Source: a virus
Length of the DNA stretch: 45,785 nucleotides
Strand: one strand, 5' to 3'
Virus record (IMG/VR): IMGVR_UViG_3300028840_002853
Span: 1-45,785 of that record
Position numbers and translations under genes: made by a program. Positions within the stretch are counted from its first letter, which is position 1; each line of letters opens with the position of its first letter. This document shows positions 20,814 through 28,388 of the stretch, in pieces. Below the pieces are notes generated by a model. The model searched no databases, had not been told where the DNA came from, and worked only from the letters and a program-made list of their open reading frames with translations.

Positions 20814-21548
20814 TCACTTAGCCAACCGATCAAGGAGCTTCTTGAGCTGATGGACCAAGGTAAGAACAGTGGGCGGAGACATGGTCGCCATGTTCTTTTT
20901 GCCCTCAGCTTCGAGCGCCTTGAGGATGGGTTCTGCTTCCTTCCGCAATACCTCAACGATGACTTTCTTCTTGCCTCCTTTCACGATGCGAAATTGACGC
21001 CCCTTGCCAGCCTTGCGGCTTTCACAAAACACTCCGCCGCTTCCGTACTGCTGCATGTTCTTGAGTCGAACGCGCAGCTCGTGCGGATCGGCGTTGATTC
21101 CTTTGCTCATCGTCTCCACGGAATGCCACTTGCCGTCGGCGTATTTTTCGAGAAGACGTTTGGAGATTTCCAGATCCCAACGGCCGCCGGATACGACAAA
21201 ATCCGATTCCATCGCGGACATGACAGAGGCAAACCGAATCTGCTCTTTGGCCTTCTTGTCGGTTTGCTCGAAGTAGCGGCGAAAACGTCCCTCGGTGAGG
21301 TTTTTCGGGGGTTTACGCCATTTGGCACAATCTGTGCCAAAGTGAAGAAACCGGCCAAAACACAGCCGGTACGCGACATAGCGTCGTGATTTGCCCTCTT
21401 TGGCCGCGAGCCGCTCTTGGGTCCAGCCGCTTTGATAGAACAGCTTGGCGAGCTCCTGGTCCAGATAGGCGTCGGCCCGTTCTCGCATCGCGTGGGCTTG
21501 CTCGCCGATGTGTTGCCGCTGGGCTTGGTATTGCTCGTCCGTCATCAT
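20814..21548 (-). CDS. HTH DNA-binding protein, 244 aa
   Basis: Residues about 40-70 (YQSGWTQERLAAKEGKSRRY) form an HTH of the KorB/ParB-like type, and the C-terminal region contains a second basic winged-like part (KADGKWHSVETM and RKAGKGRQFRIVKGGKKK). It could be a regulator of excision, immunity or copy control. Start ATG 21548 overlaps the TGA of the 43-codon ORF. Reading frames further upstream are a shadow of the integrase gene. Confidence 0.6.
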   Translation of the reverse strand: MMTDEQYQAQRQHIGEQAHAMRERADAYLDQELAKLFYQSGWTQERLAAKEGKSRRYVAYRLCFGRFLHFGTDCAKWRKPPKNLTEGRFRRYFEQTDKKAKEQIRFASVMSAMESDFVVSGGRWDLEISKRLLEKYADGKWHSVETMSKGINADPHELRVRLKNMQQYGSGGVFCESRKAGKGRQFRIVKGGKKKVIVEVLRKEAEPILKALEAEGKKNMATMSPPTVLTLVHQLKKLLDRLAK

Positions 21549-21676
21549 TCGTTCGCCCCACGCCATGTCACGCAAACCTTTCCGCACATCTTGCAGCGTC
21601 GCTTGTCGCGCTGCTTCACCAGGCCGTCGCGTTTCAAGTCGGCCAGCCGCCGCTCGGAGCTGGCGGCCGATCCCAA
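21545..21676 (-). CDS. Putative 43-aa Cys-motif protein downstream of integrase (TTG start)
   Basis: The frame begins with TTG immediately after the integrase TAG and in the same frame, and its TGA overlaps the next ATG. It contains a basic helix (SERRLADLKRDGLVKQRDKR) and a CKMCGKVC knuckle. It might be translated by re-initiation or by amber read-through as an integrase tail. A chance open frame is the alternative. Confidence 0.35.
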   Translation of the reverse strand: MGSAASSERRLADLKRDGLVKQRDKRRCKMCGKVCVTWRGANE

Positions 21677-22660
21677 CTATCGGCCGCCGACCAAACCAGC
21701 TACGAACAACCGAGGCCGCTCGGCGACGCTCGGCAACATATCGCGGACCGAAGGCCGTTTGGTTTGTCGCGGATCGACGTATCTGCGCGTCACGGTCGCC
21801 GAGCTGTGCCCGCACTTCTCCTGCGCGACGACCAGACCATGACTCGACGCAACGCAAGTTGCAAATGTCTTCCGGATCTTGTGAAACAAGTCCTCTCGGC
21901 GATCGTAGGGCAAGCCTGCCGCTCTGAGGATCTTCCGATAGCGACGGCCGAGGGCCCTCCATGAATGGTCGCCTCGGTCGTATGGCCACTCCCCAAACAG
22001 AAGCCCGTCCGGATCTGGTTCGATCGCCGTTAAGGCCTCGACGGTCTCGTCCTGCAACTCGACCACGAGGTCGGCGCGGTCCTTCTGAACGTGGAAGTAA
22101 ATGGAAACGTAGCCGCCCTCGAAATCGACCCACTCCGTTCGGATCGCCATAACCGCCGAAATGCGCGCCCCGGTGTTCCAGATCGTCAGCAGCAAAGCGG
22201 GCCACCACGCCGAAGCGAGAACCGAGCCGACCCAGCCATCCGTCCGCCTCGATGTCGCAACAATCAAACGGAACTCGTCGATTGACCAGGCCTCTGGAAT
22301 CCGCTCCGGCTCGCGAAAGAACTCGGGCCGCGGCAAGGATTCGACGTAGCGCTTGCGGTGCGCATGCTTCCACTGGGCATAGAGCACGCGGCCTATCTTG
22401 TTGGCCGTCGCGGGCGTCACGCCGGCGGCGATCCGCTCGGCCATCGCGGCTTCGATGCGATCTTCCGACAAATCGGAGATCCGAGGTTCTCGCGGCGGCT
22501 GTCCGAGCCGCTCCAAATGAGCGCGGAACGATCTGCCAAAGTGTCGCAGTTGCACGCGGTAGTCGTCGTGCGTCGCGGGCGATCCGCCGACCATTGACGG
22601 CTTGTGCATGTAGACAGACTCGAAAAACTCCGAGAGCGTAGGGTCTGCGCAAGTAATCAT
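21677..22660 (-). CDS. int: Tyrosine integrase, 327 aa
   Basis: All six catalytic landmarks of the lambda integrase family are visible: R166 in NTGARISAV, K193 in VQKDRAD, H260 and R263 in FHKIRKT, H285 in KCGHSS and Y294 in TRRYVDP. The N-terminal 130 residues carry the SAM-like core-binding region. Start ATG at 22660 (MITCADPT). It should catalyse attP x attB recombination with the tRNA-derived site at 23329-23375. An upstream promoter lies at 23000-23028. The 3' end is followed in frame by another short ORF after TAG. Confidence 0.92.
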   Translation of the reverse strand: MITCADPTLSEFFESVYMHKPSMVGGSPATHDDYRVQLRHFGRSFRAHLERLGQPPREPRISDLSEDRIEAAMAERIAAGVTPATANKIGRVLYAQWKHAHRKRYVESLPRPEFFREPERIPEAWSIDEFRLIVATSRRTDGWVGSVLASAWWPALLLTIWNTGARISAVMAIRTEWVDFEGGYVSIYFHVQKDRADLVVELQDETVEALTAIEPDPDGLLFGEWPYDRGDHSWRALGRRYRKILRAAGLPYDRREDLFHKIRKTFATCVASSHGLVVAQEKCGHSSATVTRRYVDPRQTKRPSVRDMLPSVAERPRLFVAGLVGGR

Positions 22661-22980
22661 GGCAAGCGCCCCTGCGGCGCAGACGTCCGCTCCGGGCCTC
22701 CGTTGCTGGTTTGCGCTGCGGGTTGCCGTCCATGTCGGCAAGGTCCGTCTTGCGAAGCACGTTTACGAACCACTCGCGCAACGCGCTCCCCGGCGTAGAC
22801 CGGGGGCGCGGCTGCGCGAAACCGAGCAAACTAGCGGCCGGCTAAACGGCCCCAGGCGCAAAGCAAACTGCTTCGTGGAATCGGGGCTTACCGACCGGGC
22901 GGTGTATCAACCGCCCAGTCGCGGCCGCTTGGCTCAGAGGCGAGCTAAGAGGCGTGAGAGGTGCAGTTGATTCCTGCCTT

Positions 22981-23172
22981 CTTTCGTTTAGCGTCGCCCA
23001 ATATGGGCTTGTTGGTTTTTCGTGTCAAGCGGATTCTCGTCGACTTCGTTGTCTGCTGCCCCGCTGACTCTTCGCATGTCAAGGATACGTCGCAAGCTGC
23101 GCGCGTTCAAAAAAAGTTTTCTTTGCGCGAAGAGCGCGCAGAAAAAGCCGGCGGGGCGCCGCTAAACGAAAG
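22981..23172. repeat. Perfect 13-base inverted repeat flanking the integrase promoter
   Basis: CTTTCGTTTAGCG (22981-22993) is matched in inverse by CGCTAAACGAAAG (23160-23172). The left copy falls at the predicted transcription start of the promoter at 23000-23028, so the pair could be operators or integrase/excisionase sites. Confidence 0.55.
23000..23028 (-). promoter_or_regulatory. Sigma70-like minus-strand promoter upstream of int
   Basis: On the minus strand a perfect TTGACA (23023-23028) and CATATT (23000-23005) are spaced by 17 bases. It would transcribe toward the integrase, with a leader of about 330 bases. Confidence 0.6.
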
Positions 23173-23234
23173 GGGCTGAATCAACCGCTTTAGATGTTGG
23201 GCCGCAAACCCAACTCGCCCGCGCCGGCTTGAAA

Positions 23235-23432
23235 GCTGGTAACAGATCCCCCAGATGGGTGGAATAGGAGGTGGATTGCAAATCCACTTCCCCACTTTTC
23301 GTCAAATCCACTTCGTCCATTCGCTAAGGGTGGGTGAGGGAATTCGAATCCCCGACCCCTGGATCCACAATCCACGGGCGCGGATGGGCGAATGCGGGCG
23401 CTTACCCCCCAGAATGGGGGAGAGTGTTACCA
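23235..23432. repeat. Inverted repeats bracketing the attP candidate
   Basis: CTGGTAACA followed by CCCCCA...GGG at 23236-23258 is echoed in inverse at 23409-23432 (reads CTGGTAACA...CCCCCA...GGGGG on the minus strand). The second half also folds by itself as CCCCCA-GAA-TGGGGG. They frame the tRNA-like core symmetrically. Confidence 0.5.
23329..23375 (-). other. attP core candidate: 3' half of a tRNA-His gene
   Basis: The minus strand reads as the 3' half of a tRNA: anticodon loop TTGTGGA with anticodon GTG (His) in GTGGATTGTGGATCCAG, a T-arm GGGGA-TTCGAAT-TCCCT with 5 paired bases, an acceptor strand CACCCAC, and discriminator C, the base typical of tRNA-His. No matching 5' half lies beside it. 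Temperate phages carry such 3' tRNA ends so that integration restores the host gene. AATCCAC or GTGGATT occurs four times between 23271 and 23375, possible integrase sites. Confidence 0.65.
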
Positions 23433-23561
23433 GACTATCACTCCGGTAACATGCGAAATCGTCTTTTCTCCGGGGTTTTCAGCCCCCCGCCCGCGACCAG
23501 ACTCGGGCTCCGGTCTCGATTGGCGCAGCGGTCGATTCAAAAATCGGCTACACGTTCCGCC

Positions 23562-24079
23562 ATGAAAGCCGTCTATCGAACGCGGAACGTGACGCTTTAC
23601 CACGGCGACTGCCTCGACGTAGTGCCGAAGCTCCGCCGCGACGTCGACGCGGTTGTGACGTCGCCGCCATACAACACGTTGGGGCGCCGAGTTCCGCGAA
23701 ACGGTACGGGCATCCTCAAATCGTCGGGCTGGCTCGCCAAACTCAACCGCATCGGCTACGACGACGACTTGCCCGAAAACACGTATCAGGCGTGGCTGAA
23801 TTACGTTCTGGCGCTCTGTTTGGACCGTTGCCGCGGTTTGGTGTTGACCGTTCCGATCATCCCTGCCCGTTGCCTTTGGAGCTGGCCACGCGGCCAATAC
23901 TGGCATCTTGTCCGCCCGGCGGCGTCGTGCTCGATCCGTTCGCCGGCTCGTGTACGGTCGGCGTGGCCGCCCTTTCGCACGGCCGCCGGTTTGTCGGAAT
24001 CGAGAAAAACGCCGCCTACCTTGACGCCGCGGTCTCCCGTCTCAAAAGCTGGCGATCCAAGCTCGCAAAGGCCGCGTAA
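23562..24079 (+). pseudogene. Beta-class DNA methyltransferase with internal deletion
   Basis: The start (MKAVYRTRNVTLYHGDCLDV) and VVTSPPYN (motif IV) are in one frame, while LDPFAGSCTVGVAALSHGRR (motif I-like region, with GSCTV where GSGTT is usual) is in another. The middle, normally about 100 or more residues including the target-recognition part, is missing near 23830-23890, and the frame changes there. Intact enzymes of this N4/N6 type have both. The gene is therefore very probably inactive. It lies just right of the attP site, where acquired DNA commonly sits. Confidence 0.7.
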
Positions 24080-24161
24080 CTCCCGATTAAGCGCCCTTCC
24101 GGGCGGGCCCGGAGTCGGGGTCTGGCATCCCTTTGGGTTTAGGTTTAGGTAAACTTCGCGT

Positions 24162-24644
24162 ATGATCTCCCGCCGCGCTGTTCTCGGGATGCTCGTGGCC
24201 GCCCCGCTGGCGTTGCTGTTCGGTCGGCCCAAACCGGATCCGCCCGACTCGGGCGGCTTCATCGTCCCGCCGGAATTCGAGACGGCAATCGTTCGTATGG
24301 CGTCCATGCCTGGAGTTGTTCTCTACGGCCGCCCCGTCACCATTTGTTGCAATTCCAAGCGAGGCCGACCGGACTCGAACCGGCAACCACCGGATCGACA
24401 GTCAGGACTGTCGACGCTCGCAATGCCGACCACCTCCCCCGCTCTAGGGGGGGATAGTGATCTTGCCGCCGGGGGCAGTCTGCGGATAACGTCACCTCGC
24501 TATGACCCTCTGGCGACATGTCGACCACGTCCAGGCTCAGATCGAGCGAAGCGCTGGCCTGTGCCGAAGTTGCAGCTTCACCATTGTTTGGGGCTGGCAA
24601 CCGGGAGACCCGCTCCCGAGAACGGTCGATCTCACATCCTTTGA
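24162..24644 (+). CDS. Putative secreted protein with Tat-like signal, 3' end uncertain
   Basis: The first 35 residues (SRRAVLGMLVAAPLALLFGR) make a good twin-arginine-like signal with a hydrophobic core, then PPEFETAIVRMASMP. After about residue 65 the frame runs through the tRNA-like element at 24360-24436 and overlaps the next gene, so the natural C-terminus is probably lost or much shorter. Perhaps a gene truncated by an old integration event. The real part is likely 24162 to about 24355. Confidence 0.4.
   Translation: MISRRAVLGMLVAAPLALLFGRPKPDPPDSGGFIVPPEFETAIVRMASMPGVVLYGRPVTICCNSKRGRPDSNRQPPDRQSGLSTLAMPTTSPALGGDSDLAAGGSLRITSPRYDPLATCRPRPGSDRAKRWPVPKLQLHHCLGLATGRPAPENGRSHIL
24360..24436 (-). 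tRNA. tRNA-Asp-like element (GTC), possibly degenerate or a second att relic
   Basis: The minus strand has a perfect T-arm (GCCGG-TTCGAGT-CCGGT), acceptor CGGCCTC with discriminator G, an anticodon loop CTGTCGA giving GTC (Asp) between CCTGA and TCCGG (one mismatch), and a partial 5' acceptor GAGGTGG. Total length is 77 bases. The D-arm is not canonical. It is either a divergent tRNA, a decayed one, or a tRNA-derived attachment sequence. Confidence 0.45.
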
Positions 24645-24762
24645 TCCCTGCCCGCTGCATTCTGAGGACATCGATCTGCGGTTCTGGCTTGGCCAAACGG
24701 CTTTGTTACTTGCCCTCCGCCAAGAGCGCGCAGAACGGCGCAAGCGAGAACTAGCTCCGTGA
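24502..24762 (+). CDS. Small Trp/Cys protein, 86 aa
   Basis: ATG 24502. The protein has a CRSCSF knuckle and CPLHSED (possible metal site) with several Trp (FTIVWGWQPGD, DLRFWLGQTA) and a basic helical end (LRQERAERRKRELAP). No family recognised. Placed between the tRNA-like site and the SHD1 lipoprotein, in the rightward cargo group. Confidence 0.6.
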   Translation: MTLWRHVDHVQAQIERSAGLCRSCSFTIVWGWQPGDPLPRTVDLTSFDPCPLHSEDIDLRFWLGQTALLLALRQERAERRKRELAP

Positions 24763-24866
24763 GACTGGGCGAGGTTTCTGCGTGCCACGGCCATTCTGGC
24801 ATGGTAAGATGCGACGTCTGGGGACGAATAACGTATTGCGGGGCCATTGAAGATAGGGGGCATGTC

Positions 24867-25619
24867 ATGAAACGCAGTACGATCGCGGCGTTGGCGGTTG
24901 GCGTAGCGCTCGCCATTATGTGTCTGGCTTGCGGTACTGGCACGGTAACGACAAACACGAAGGGATCTAGCGCTGGCAGTTCGTCCACTGGGCACACAGC
25001 ATCAGGTAAGACAGAAACCGCAGCCAAGCCAGCGCGGCGCGGCGACGAAATTGACGCCTATGTGATGTCGCAGAAGTTCGTCAAGCGGCATCTCAACTAC
25101 CCGCATGATGCAAGCTTTCCGTGGGGTCCAACTTCTACGACCTACCTCGATGATTTGGATGCATGGCGCGTTGCAGCCACTGTCAAGGCCAAGAACGCTC
25201 TAGGAGGAACGCTCACGTACGAATGGGTCGCCATCGTCTACACAGATGATGATGTAAACTGGCAGTGTCATGCCGTCACGATCGATAGAAAGTTGGCCTA
25301 CGTCAGCGAGGTATACAAGTCCAAGTGTGCGGCGATCGTGGAGGAGGCCAAGAAGAAGGCAGAGCAGGCCGCAGCCAAACTTGCAGCAGAGGAGAAAGCC
25401 AAGGCCGATGCCGAAGCGAAAGCAGAACTGGAGGCACGAGTCGAAAGCAGGCGGCGCACCTGGACGGACACCAGCGGCGAGTTCACAATCGAGGCGGCAT
25501 TGCTCAGCAAGACACCTACCACAGTGACGCTGCAAAAAGAAGACGGAACGTCGATACAGGTCCCGATTGAGAAGCTGAGCGAGGTTGACAGAGACTATCT
25601 CAAGTCACTTGCAAAGTAG
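24867..25619 (+). CDS. Lipoprotein-like protein with C-terminal SHD1-type domain, 250 aa
   Basis: AGGGGG at 24855 precedes the ATG. An N-terminal signal ends in a probable lipobox (IMCLAC), then a low-complexity Ser/Thr linker, a globular middle (VMSQKFVKRHLNYPHDASFP), an Ala/Lys/Glu helix (EEAKKKAEQAAAKLAAEEKA) and a C-terminal ~50-residue module beginning RTWTDTSGEFTIEAALL and ending VPIEKLSEVDRDYLKSL. That end matches the SHD1 (Sla1 homology) modules typical of planctomycetes. Role unknown. It is a lysogenic-conversion candidate on the prophage edge. Confidence 0.75.
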   Translation: MKRSTIAALAVGVALAIMCLACGTGTVTTNTKGSSAGSSSTGHTASGKTETAAKPARRGDEIDAYVMSQKFVKRHLNYPHDASFPWGPTSTTYLDDLDAWRVAATVKAKNALGGTLTYEWVAIVYTDDDVNWQCHAVTIDRKLAYVSEVYKSKCAAIVEEAKKKAEQAAAKLAAEEKAKADAEAKAELEARVESRRRTWTDTSGEFTIEAALLSKTPTTVTLQKEDGTSIQVPIEKLSEVDRDYLKSLAK

Positions 25620-25656
25620 CCGCTCAAGCTGTTCCGCCAACGTTCTCTGCTCGCTG

Positions 25657-27690
25657 TCACGTGAATAGCTGCTTGACATTCGGAACCCATGAGGCGTCAA
25701 AATGATGGACCGCGAACGCGCCAGGATACTCGTGCTCCCAGTCAATCTCTTCCCGTTGATAGAAGTCCATCGGGAAGAAGAGCCGCGATTCAAGGATCCG
25801 ACAATCCCCGTAGCCGACCGCGCAGCTGTCGACAAGCCGCGGGCCTGTTTTCCATTGCCTCGGCGGATCCCAGCGATTGGGCAACTCCGCAACGATCCGC
25901 TCCATCAACGGATGACCGGCCTCCGCCCCGAAAACCCCGGCGCAACAGATTGCCTTGCCATTGGTCTCGTGGGCGACGACGAACGCATTGCATCCCGCCA
26001 GAAGCTCGTCAATGGCTCGTATTGGCCGGAAGTCTACGTCGAGATATACGCCGCCCATTGCGTGAACCGCCGCATGACGGATCGCGTCAGACTTCGCCGC
26101 GGGGTTTAGGGCTGTCTCATAGCATCGAAGCAAGTCCGGATAATGTTGCGCGAGAAACGCGCGAGCGTCCCGATCATTCCACCATCGATGCTCCCATTTC
26201 GAATGCAAGGCTTCCCAGCGTTCGATCCAATGCCTGAACACGTTCGGCATAGCTCGCCCGGTTTCATCCCAATACCGATGTTGGATTCGGGGAACTCCGG
26301 CATCGGGAAGCACTCGCGCCGGATCGCACAACCGGCAAGCCTCGGCGATCCGCTCAATGGGAACCGGACCCACCTTCGGCCCCGTCCATTGGTCGAATTG
26401 CCGCCGCGCGAGCGTGTCCAGTTCTTCGAGAGTCCGCCCCCAGATCGCCGGTTGCCCGTCGATTCCCGCTCCGGGCTGCGCGTGTCCACGCAACGTGTAG
26501 CTCCGCGCCAACGATCCGGCGGATCGCGTCACGTAGACCAGCGCCGCGCCGCGGCTCGCCAGGATCGGGGCCCACTTGTCAAGATTCAGCACGAACCGTG
26601 GGTCTTTGATGATCCAGGGCTGCGCCATCCGGTCGATCGCCCGCGCCGCCGCGTCCGCGTCGAATTCGCGAGTCGTCCGCCACTGCTCATTGATCTCCCG
26701 GACTTGGACCGATTCGGCGAACCGGTCGTCTGCGTCGTTAAGCCGCCAGCCCAGCTCCGCTAGCTGCCTCGTGATAGTTCGGGTCCCCGAATGACCGACC
26801 GCGAGAACGGCTACGTTCGGAAAACCCGGCCGCGGGTTTCCTTTCGGGGTCGCCCGGCGGACCGCCGGCCGACCGTCGATCTCGATGCGATCGATCCCGT
26901 AGTGGAGCGCCTGCAGTCTGTGAAACTCGGACGTCGCCGATCGGGCCTCGTTGTATTCGGCGAGCGATCGATCCTTGTGATGACGAACGACCGCGTCGGG
27001 AGCATACCCGACTCGCCAAACTGCGCCGAGCTTGAGCGCCCAGAACCAGGGAACATGCTCCATCAGCGCTAGTCGCTCGTCCCAAGGATTCGCCCGGAGC
27101 GTTTCCCGGCGCGCCACAAACCAATTCGCCCCGCACTCCGCCAGCCGGTACTTCGTCCCATGCGCGGTTAGGAGCCACTCGCCAGCCGGCTCGCTTAGGG
27201 TCATGACCCCGCGAAATAGATCCATCATGTACGAATAGTGGCAAACCTGTTTGTTTTCCTCCAGCGAGCCGCAAGCGAGCCCGACCCGTTCATCATTGGC
27301 GACCACGTCCAGCAATTGCGGAATCGCCCGGCCGTCGATGATCTCGAAGTCTTCCTCCATCATGCAGACAAACGGGGTTCGGCAGCGCTCGACTAGCCGA
27401 TTCCGGCCGGCGGACAAATTGCCTCCGGTGTCTTCCATGAGAACCGTCGCCCCGCGGCAATGGATTGCGATCGACTTGAGGAGCCGCTCCAGCGACTCGA
27501 GCCGCAGATAGTAGGTGATGCAGATCGTGACCAGCGACCAGTCGGCCGGATCATATTGGGGCGATCGTTGGGCGACCGGACCATTTGAGGAAATGAACGA
27601 AGCCGGCCGCCGGCAGATCCGGCAGAACACTCCGACCGGTTTGTATTCCCAATCGCATTGATGGGGCTCAAATGATGTCGGCGTCATCAT
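25657..27690 (-). CDS. Three-domain fusion: GT2-like, sulfotransferase-like and GT32-like glycosyltransferase, 677 aa
   Basis: Residues about 45-260 read as a family-2 glycosyltransferase (ICITYYLRLESLERLLKSI, acidic MMEEDFE near 111-116). Around 293-400 the sequence GHSGTRTITRQL and IIKDPRFVLN look like the P-loop and co-substrate regions of sulfotransferases. From about 468, IQHRYWDETGRAMPNVF and GGVYLDVDF (546-554) match GT32 (OCH1-type) enzymes with DXD. A Cys set at 12, 23 and 26 is a possible zinc site. It ends the tail cluster; it may modify host or virion glycans. A second sulfotransferase lies at 40840-41418. Confidence 0.7.
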   Translation of the reverse strand: MMTPTSFEPHQCDWEYKPVGVFCRICRRPASFISSNGPVAQRSPQYDPADWSLVTICITYYLRLESLERLLKSIAIHCRGATVLMEDTGGNLSAGRNRLVERCRTPFVCMMEEDFEIIDGRAIPQLLDVVANDERVGLACGSLEENKQVCHYSYMMDLFRGVMTLSEPAGEWLLTAHGTKYRLAECGANWFVARRETLRANPWDERLALMEHVPWFWALKLGAVWRVGYAPDAVVRHHKDRSLAEYNEARSATSEFHRLQALHYGIDRIEIDGRPAVRRATPKGNPRPGFPNVAVLAVGHSGTRTITRQLAELGWRLNDADDRFAESVQVREINEQWRTTREFDADAAARAIDRMAQPWIIKDPRFVLNLDKWAPILASRGAALVYVTRSAGSLARSYTLRGHAQPGAGIDGQPAIWGRTLEELDTLARRQFDQWTGPKVGPVPIERIAEACRLCDPARVLPDAGVPRIQHRYWDETGRAMPNVFRHWIERWEALHSKWEHRWWNDRDARAFLAQHYPDLLRCYETALNPAAKSDAIRHAAVHAMGGVYLDVDFRPIRAIDELLAGCNAFVVAHETNGKAICCAGVFGAEAGHPLMERIVAELPNRWDPPRQWKTGPRLVDSCAVGYGDCRILESRLFFPMDFYQREEIDWEHEYPGAFAVHHFDASWVPNVKQLFT

Positions 27691-28378
27691 AGGTCACGAT
27701 GCGGCAGAAGAACTCCGAGTTGTCGTAGGTCGGGCAATCTCCGCAACCGACCCCGCTCACAATGTTAGAATCCCCAGACAGGAACAGAAAGCCGGAACTC
27801 AGGCCTTCCACGGCAACGATAACGTTGCTGTTCGGGGCGGACCTCAGAAAAACACTGGTTCCCCCGTAGGTCAGATCGATCGTCGCCGTAAGCGAGTAGC
27901 GGGTTGTCTCAATCCCAGACGCGATGTTCGCCGCGCCTTCTTGGCAATCCCGGCCGCCCAGCAGTGAACAGCCCGCATCATACGAATCGTCCTTTAGTTG
28001 CATCCCGGCGCCCATCGACGTCAGGAATGCATTCAGCGCCGCCAGATCCCCCAGGCATCCGGAATACTCCCCCGACAGATAGCAACGTCCGCCCGCTTCG
28101 ATCCAAGACTTGATTGTCGCAAAGTCGCCGCTGTCGAAATGGATTGCGTTTTCGCAAGCCTGGTTGCAGCCCATAAACAGGACATCGCAGCCCGACAGGC
28201 TGCTAATATCGTCCTTCAGATTCAGCCGGACCTCGGCGCAGGGCATCCATTGAGAAATGCAGGCCCAAGCTGTGCGATCGTACCCGATGACCTTCGACTC
28301 GTGTCCGGCACAATCGCCGCCGCAACATTCGCAGGAGCAAGAACCTCTCTGCGGCGTAAACCATCGACCATCGCCCAT
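27668..28378 (-). CDS. Virion-associated protein with GATase-like fold, 236 aa
   Basis: An N-terminal Cys-rich patch (CSCECCGGDCAGHESK) is followed by a Rossmann-like region (GCDVLFMGCNQACENAIHFD, then IKSWIEAGGRCYLSGEYSGC). This resembles glutamine-amidotransferase-like (DUF4350-type) domains without an obvious catalytic triad. Between the tail gene at 28389 and the glycosyltransferase it is probably part of the distal tail. Function is inferred from position. Confidence 0.5.
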   Translation of the reverse strand: MGDGRWFTPQRGSCSCECCGGDCAGHESKVIGYDRTAWACISQWMPCAEVRLNLKDDISSLSGCDVLFMGCNQACENAIHFDSGDFATIKSWIEAGGRCYLSGEYSGCLGDLAALNAFLTSMGAGMQLKDDSYDAGCSLLGGRDCQEGAANIASGIETTRYSLTATIDLTYGGTSVFLRSAPNSNVIVAVEGLSSGFLFLSGDSNIVSGVGCGDCPTYDNSEFFCRIVTYDDADII

Positions 28379-28388
28379 TTCGCCCCCC

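Larger units (their letters stand above)
22661..23561. other. Integrase leader and att region, no convincing gene
   Basis: Apart from the integrase promoter, inverted repeats and the tRNA-like sites listed separately, this 900-base stretch shows a hairpin GGGCGGT-GTATCA-ACCGCCC (22897-22916). The plus-strand open frames (for example 22961-23179) have no ribosome site or protein-like composition. Confidence 0.6.

Noticed and set aside
21549-22829. N-terminal 400+ codons of a 671-codon frame ending at 20814
   Set aside because: They overlap the integrase in another frame and read as Arg-rich noise; the real gene starts at 21548.
23271-23287. GTGGATTGCAAATCCAC resembling a tRNA-Cys anticodon arm
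   Set aside because: No D-arm, T-arm or acceptor at proper distance. More likely an integrase-related GTGGATT/AATCCAC inverted repeat.
24131-24151. Telomere-like (TTTAGG) repeats
   Set aside because: Only two or three units before a start codon; no length or periodicity beyond chance.
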